A DNA stretch of 64,000 nt from Serinus canaria (lineage: Eukaryota; Chordata; Aves; Passeriformes; Fringillidae). The notes under the pieces were generated by a model. It saw only the letters and a list, made by a program, of their open reading frames with translations, made no database searches and was not told the DNA's origin. Shown piece by piece: positions 57,921 to 64,000 of this stretch. A program made the position numbers and the translations under genes. Position 1 is the first letter of the stretch, and every line of letters begins with the position of its first letter. The DNA lies in the NCBI RefSeq assembly GCF_022539315.1, contig NC_066338.1:2046001-2110000 (forward strand), written 5' to 3'.

Positions 57921-60900
57921 GTAGACCTGATGTCCTCCGCGGCAGCCGGGGTAGACCTGGTGTCTGCTGTGCAAGACCTGGTAGACCTGGTGTCTGCTGC
58001 GGCAAACGGGGTGGACTTGATCTCCGCTGCGGCAAATGGTGTAGACCTGGTGTTCGCCCCAGAAGGTGGGGTAAACCCGATGTCCACCGCGGTGGCCGTG
58101 GTAGATCTGGAGTCCGCCGCGGCAGACGGGGTACACTTGGTGTTTGCCGCGAAAAAGGGGGTGGACTTAGTGTCCTCCACGGAAGATGCAGTAGGCCTGG
58201 TGACCACCGCGGCACCCGGTGTAGACCTTGTGTCCGCCGCTGTTGCCGGGGTAGACCTGGTTTCCGCTGCGCAAATGGGGTAGAATTGGTTTCTGCCGCA
58301 GCAAACAGGGTAGAATTTGTTTCCGCCGCAGCGACCAGTGGAGGCCTGGTGTCTGCCGCGATGGCCGTGGTTGACCTGGTGTCTGCCGCGGACGACGGGG
58401 TAGACCTGGTGTCCACCACGGCAACCAGGGTAGAACTCGTGCCGGCTGCAACAAATAGGGTAGACCTGGTGTCAGCCGCGGCAAACGGCGTAGATCTGTT
58501 GTTCGCCGTGGTGGCCGCCGTAGACCTGATATCCGCCGCGGCAACCAGGGCAGACCTGCTGTCCATCGTAGTAGCGGGGGGAGAACTCATGTCCGCCACG
58601 GCGGCAGGAGTAGATCTGGTGTCCGCTGCGGCAAAGGGGGTAGACGTGGTGTCCGCCACAGAAGACGGGGTAGACCGGGTGTCTGCCATGGCAAACAGGG
58701 TCGACCTGGTGTCCGCCGCAGAAGACAGGGTAGACCTGGTGTCCGCCGCAGCAAATAGGTTAGACCTCATATCCGCCGCGGTGGCCGTGTTAGACCTGGT
58801 GTCCGCCGCGGAAGACGGGGGGGACCTGGTGTCCGCTGTGGCAAACCGGGTAGTCCAGGTGCTCGCTGGGGCAAACGGGGTAGACCTGGTGTCCACTGCA
58901 GCAGCCGGGTTCGACCTGGTGTCTTCCGCGGCGTCCGGGGTAGACCTGGTGTCTGCCGCAGAAGACAGGGTAGACCAGGTTTCCGCCGCGGCAAACGGGT
59001 TAGACCTGGTGTCCGCCGCGGCGTCCGTGTTAGACCTGGTGTCCGCCACGGAAGACAGGGGGGACCTGGTTTCCGCCGCGGCAAACCGAGTAGTCCTGGT
59101 GTCTGCCGCGGCAAACAGGGTAGATCTGGCGTTCTCCACGGTGGCCGCCGTAGGCCTGATATCCGCCGCGGCAACTGGGGCAGACCTGGTGTCCACCGCG
59201 GCGGCCAGACTAGCGCGGGTGTCCGCCGCGGCAAACGAAGTAGACCTGCTGTCAACTGCGGAAGACGGGGTAGACCTGGTGTCCGTTGCGGAAGACGGGG
59301 TAAACCTGGTGTTCGTGGCGAACGGGTCAGACCTGGTTTCCGCCTCGGTGGCCGGGGTAGACCTGTTGTCCGCCGCGGAAGACAGGGTAGACCTGGTGTC
59401 CACCGCGGCAACCGGGGTAGACCTCGTGCCGGCTGCAACAAATGGGGTAGACCTGGTGTCCACCGCGGCGGCCGCCATAGATCTGGTCCCTGCTGCGGCA
59501 ACCGGGGTATACCTGGTGTCCACCGCGCCAAATTGGGTAGTCCTGGTGTCCGCCGCGGCAAACGGCGTAGATCTGTTGTTTGCTGTGGTGGCCGCCGTAG
59601 ACCTGGTTTCCGCCACGGCAAACGGGTAAGACTTGGTGTCCGCCGCGGCGGCCGTGTTAGACCTGGTGTCCGCCGCGGAAGACGGGGGGGACCTGGTATC
59701 CGCCGCGGCAACAAGAGCAGACATGCTGTCCACCGTGGCAGCGGGGGGAGAACTCGTGTCCGCCGCGGCGGCCGGAGTAGACCTGGTGTCCGCTGCGGCA
59801 AAGGGGGTAGACTAGGTGTCCGCTGCAGAAAACGGGGTAGACCGGGTGTCCGCCGTGGCAAATGGGGTAGACCTGGTGTACGCCGCAGAAGATGGGGTAG
59901 ACCTCATGTCCGCCGCGGCAAACGGGTTAGACCTGGTGTCCGCTGCGGCGGCCGTGTTAGACCTGGTGTCCGCCGCGGAAGACGGGGGGGACCTGGTGTC
60001 CGCCGCGGCAAACCGGGTAGTCCTGGTTTTCGCTGGGGCAAACGGGGTAGACCTGGTGTCCACCACAGCAGCGGGGTTCCACCTGGTGTCTTCCGTGGCG
60101 GCCGGGTTAGACCTGGTGTCTGCCACAGAAGACGGGGTAGACCAGGTGTCCACCGCGGTAAACGGGGTAGACCTGGTGTACGCCGCAGAAGATGGGGTAG
60201 ACCTGGTTTCCGCCGCGGCAAATGGGTTAGACCTGGTGTCCGCCGCAGCGGCTGTGTTAGACTTGGTGTCCGCCGCGAAAGATGGGGGGGAACCTGGTAT
60301 CCACCGCGGAAAACCAGGTAGTCCTGATATCCGCCGCGGCAACAAGAGCAGACATGCTGTCCACCGTGGCAGCGGGGGGAGAACTCGTGTCCGCCGCGGC
60401 GGCCGGAGTAGACCTGGTGTCCGCTGCGGCAAAGGGGGTAGACTAGGTGTCCGCTGCAGAAGACGGGGTAGACCGGGTGTCCGCCGCGGCAAACCGGGTC
60501 GTCCAGGTGTTTCGCTGGGGCAAACGGGGTAGACCTGGTGTCCACTGCAGCAGCCGGGTTCGACCTGGTGTCTTCCGCGGCGGCCGGGTTAGACCTGGTG
60601 TCTGCCGCAGAAGACGGGGTAGACCAGGTGTCCACCACGGTAAACGGGGTAGACCTGGTGTACGCCGCAGAAGATGGGGTAGACCTGGTTTCCGCCACGG
60701 CAAATGGGTTAGACCTGGTGTCCGCCGTGGCGGCCGTGTTAGACTAGGTGTCTGCCGTGGAAGGGGGGGGGGGACCTGGTTTCCGCCACGGCAAACCGGG
60801 TATTCCTGGTTTCCACCGCAGAAAACGGGGTAGATCTGGTGTTCTCCGCGGTGGCCGCCGTAGGCCTGATTTCCGCCGCTGCAACCGGGGCAGACCTGGT

Positions 60901-63501
60901 GTCCACCGCGGCTGCCGGACTAGACCGGGTGTCCGCCGCAGCAAACGGGGTAGACCTGCTGTCCGCTGCGAAAGACGGGGTAGACCTGGTGTCCGCCCCT
61001 GAAGACGGGGTAAACCTGGTGTTCGTCGCGGCGAATGGGGTAGACCTGTTGTCCGCCGCGGCAAACGGGTCAGACCTGGTTTCCGCCTCGGTGGCCGGGG
61101 TAGACCTGTTGTCCGCCGCGGAAGATGGGGTAGACCTGGTGTTCGCTTGGACAAACCGGGTAGACCTGGTGTCAACCACGGCAGCCGGGGTCGACCTGCT
61201 GTCTGCCTCGGCAGCCGGGGTAAACCTGGTGTCTGCCGCGGCAGCCTGGGCAGACCAGGTGTCCGCTATGGCAGCTGGGTTACACCTGGTGTCCGCCGCC
61301 GCAAACGGGTTAGACCTGGTGTCCGCCGCGGCGGCCGTGTTCGAACTTGTGTCCGACGCGGAAGACAGAGTAGACCTGGTGTCCGCCGCGGACGACGGGG
61401 GAAACCTGGTGTCCAACGCGGACGGGGGGGTACACCTGGTTTCTGCCACGGCAAAGGGTTAGACCTGGTTTCTGCGCGGCAAACGGGGCAGATCTGGTGT
61501 TTGCCGCGGCATACGGGGTAGACCTGGTGTCCGCCGCAGAAGATTGTGTAGACCTGGTGACCACCGCGGCACCCGGTGTAGACCTCCTGTCCCCCGCAGC
61601 TGACGGGGTAGACCTGGTGTCTGCCGTGGCAAACCGGGTAGACCTGGTGTCCGCTGCCACGGCCGCCGTAGATCTGGTATCCGCCGCCGAAGACAGGGTA
61701 GACCTGGTGTCCGCCAGAGAAGACGGTTTAAACCTGGTGTTTACCGCGGCAAAAGGGGTAGACCTGCTTTCCGCCACCTCGGCCAGGATAGACCTGGTGT
61801 CCACTGCGGAAGACAGGGTAGACCTGGGGTCCTCTGAGGAAGACAGGGCAGACCTGGTGACCTCAGCGGCACCCGGTGTCGACCTTGTGTCCGCCGCGGC
61901 GGCCGATATAGACCTGGTTTCTGCTGCGCAAACGGGGTAGAATTGCTTTTCGCCGCCGCAAATGGAGTAGAACTGGTTTCCGCCGTGGCGACCGGTGGAG
62001 GCCTGGTGTCCGCCGTCTAAGACAGGGTAGACCTGGTGTCCGCTGCGGCAGCCGGGGTAGACCTGGTGTCCGCCGCGGCAAAGGGGGTAGACCTGGTGTC
62101 CGCCACAGACGATGGGGTAGACCAGGTGTCCGCCCCGGCAAACAGGTTAGACCTGGTGTCCGCCACAGCGGCCGTGGAAGACCTGGTGTCCGCCGCGGCA
62201 ACTAGGTAGACCTGGTGTTTGCCACGGAAGGCGGGGTAGTCCTGGCATCCTCCGCGGACGACGGGGTAGACATGGTGTCTATCGCGGCTGCCGGGGTAGA
62301 CCTCGTGCCAACCGCGACAAACGGGGTAGAACAGGTGTCCACCGCGGCAGCGGGGTTGGATCTCATGTCCGCCGCAGAAGACGGGGTAGACCGGGTGTGC
62401 GCCGCTGCAAACGCGGTAGACCTGGTGTCCACCGTAGAAGAGAGGGTAGACCTGGTGTCTGCCGCGGAAGACGGGGTAAACCCGGAGTCTGCTGCTGAAT
62501 GCGGGGTAGACCCGGTGTCCATCACAGCGAATGGGCTAGTCCGTGTCTGCCGTCGCAAACGGAGTAGACCTCACGTCCGCCGCGGCGAACGGGTTAGACT
62601 TGGTGTCCGCCGCAGCAAATGGGGTAGAGCTGTTGTCCACCGCGGCTGCCGGGGTCCACTTGGCGTTCACCCCAGGACGACGGGGTAGACTTGGTGTCCA
62701 CCGCAGAAAACGGGGTAAACCTGGTGTTCGCAGCGGAAGACGGGGTAGACCTAGTGTCCGCTGTGGCAAACAGGGTAGACCTGGTGTCCGCCACAGCAAA
62801 CGGGGTAGACCTGGTGTTCGCCGCAGAAGACGGGGTAGACCTGGTGTCCCCCACGGAAACGGGGAACCTGGTGTCTGCGCGAAGTCGGGGTAGACCTGGT
62901 TCGGCCGCGGAGACGGGTACATGTGTCCGCTGCGGCACACGAGAGACATTGTGCCGCCGCAGAACGGGGTAGACTGGTATCGCCTAAGACGAGGTAACTG
63001 TTGTCCGCCATGGCAACCGGGTAGACCTGTGTCCGCCGCGGCAACGGCTACACCTGGTTCGAGTGGAGACGGAGACCTGGTGTCTGCCGCGGCAAACTGG
63101 GTAGACTTGGTGTCTGCCGCAGAAGACGGGGCAGACCTGTTGTCCGCCACGGCTGCCGGGGTCCACTTGGCGTTCACCCCAGGACGACGGGGTAGATTTG
63201 GTGTCCGCCGCAGGAAACGGGGTAAACCTGGTGTTCACAGCGGAAGACGGGGTAGACCTGGTGTCCGCCGGGGAAGACGGCGTAAACCTTGTGTCTGCCG
63301 CGGCAAACGGGGTAGACCTGGTTTCCACCGCGGGGGCCGGGGTAGACCTTGTGTCCGCCGCGGCAAATGGGGTAGACCTAGTGTCCGCTGTGGAAAACAG
63401 GGTAGACTTGGTGTCCGCCACGGCAAACGGGGTAGACCTGGTGTCCACCACAGAAGACGGGGTGGTAGGACGGGTGACTGGTGTCTGCTGCGGAAGTTGG
63501 G
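57921..63501 (+). repeat. 30-bp minisatellite array, forward (inverted) orientation
   Basis: Same family and orientation as 1-719 (core GGGGTAGACCTGGTGTCC), opposite to 10483-49890. The second half of the unit is more often GCCGCGGCAAAC or GCCGCGGCGGCC than in the other arrays. Multi-unit blocks recur, for example the stretch from about 59812 and its relative from about 60440. The last units before 63501 are degenerate. Open frames of several hundred codons exist on both strands. Confidence 0.95.
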
Positions 63502-64000
63502 TGTTATCGTTTGAGCCTGGCACAATGACTGTGCCCTGACGAGATCACCTCCTTCCCTGGCACCCACTGTGAGATGTGATCAGAGACAGAGCAAAGCAGG
63601 CTCCATCTTAAGGTTAAAAGGGAAAAAACTTTTATTAACCTAAAACTACAAAGGAAGACACACAAAACACATAGAACACAAGATGAAAACCTTCCAAATT
63701 CTTCCTCCTCCCCCCACCAAATTTCCAATTCCATTGCCACCCTTTAGATAATCGATTCTCAGTTCCTCGAGAAGAGAGGAGTCCCTCTTGCGCCACATTC
63801 CTTCCATATCCAGTGCTCTCACCACTGCACATGGATCAGAGCTGCTTTAGGGTTTTTCATTTTAAGGATACTTTGTCCAGTTCCAAAGGGAGCACAGTCC
63901 TTCTCCTTTTGGGACACCTGTCCCCCCCAAATTTCACCCCCTGAGGCCGAGGGGTCTCTTGAACAGAGATCATCTTCTTCTTCAAAGCGGAGGGCACCAC
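63502..64000 (-). mobile_element. Minus-strand LTR, truncated by the window end
   Basis: Satellite stops at TGTTATCGTTTGAGCC, which is the complement of an LTR 3' end (...GATAACA). A poly(A) signal AATAAA on the minus strand lies at 63636-63631 (TTTATT on the plus strand), leaving about 130 bp of R/U5. The AG-rich remainder would be U3. The text resembles LTRs I associate with songbird ERV-L-type repeats, but I cannot name the family. Whether an internal region follows is beyond the window. Confidence 0.6.

Noticed and set aside
63504..63832. Minus-strand open frames at the right end as genes
   Set aside because: They lie within the LTR, are short, and span the poly(A) signal region.

Overview
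The window reads as heterochromatic, repeat-dominated DNA from a bird. The evidence is a CR1 LINE 3' fragment, an ERV-L type provirus with protein features familiar from avian genomes, a class II solo LTR and a class I provirus, all embedded in long GC-rich minisatellite arrays. No single-copy host gene is visible. A songbird, and a W chromosome, microchromosome or subtelomere, are plausible, but the sequence does not prove them.

Layout: 1-719 30-bp minisatellite; 720-1219 assembly gap; 1220-10482 75-bp minisatellite with higher-order duplications; 10483-12231 30-bp minisatellite in the opposite orientation to 1-719; 12232-18651 ERV-L provirus (505/526-bp LTRs, 5-bp target duplication CCCGT); 18652-20784 30-bp array; 20785-21333 class II-like solo LTR (6-bp duplication CACCAC); 21334-21468 30-bp array; 21469-30747 class I (gammaretrovirus-like) provirus (451-bp LTRs, 4-bp duplication CCCC); 30748-49890 30-bp array with higher-order structure; 49891-50135 LTR-like fragment; 50182-50679 CR1; 50680-51179 gap; 51180-57920 45-bp minisatellite containing a duplicated block of about 2.4 kb; 57921-63501 30-bp array in inverted orientation; 63502-64000 minus-strand LTR running off the end.

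The most striking gene is env of the class I provirus (27572-30253). It encodes 893 residues, well above a typical gammaretroviral Env. Its N-terminal half carries three consecutive immunoglobulin-like domains, two with a perfect D-x-G-x-Y-x-C signature, placed before an SU remainder, a furin site, an immunosuppressive-domain-like segment, a C-x9-CC motif and a transmembrane helix. Its gag ends in UGA followed by CUAG, a known leaky stop context, with protease-RT in the same frame behind it. The env and gag frames are open; pol has one frameshift in integrase. Its LTRs differ at 5 of 451 positions.

The ERV-L provirus is older (about 22 LTR substitutions) and has an open gag, a pol broken by three frameshifts, no env and no visible dUTPase. 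The three minisatellite families have unit lengths of 30, 45 and 75 bp, all multiples of 15. The 30- and 45-bp families share an 18-19 nt core. Because the units are multiples of three, they generate long open frames on both strands that I regard as non-genic.
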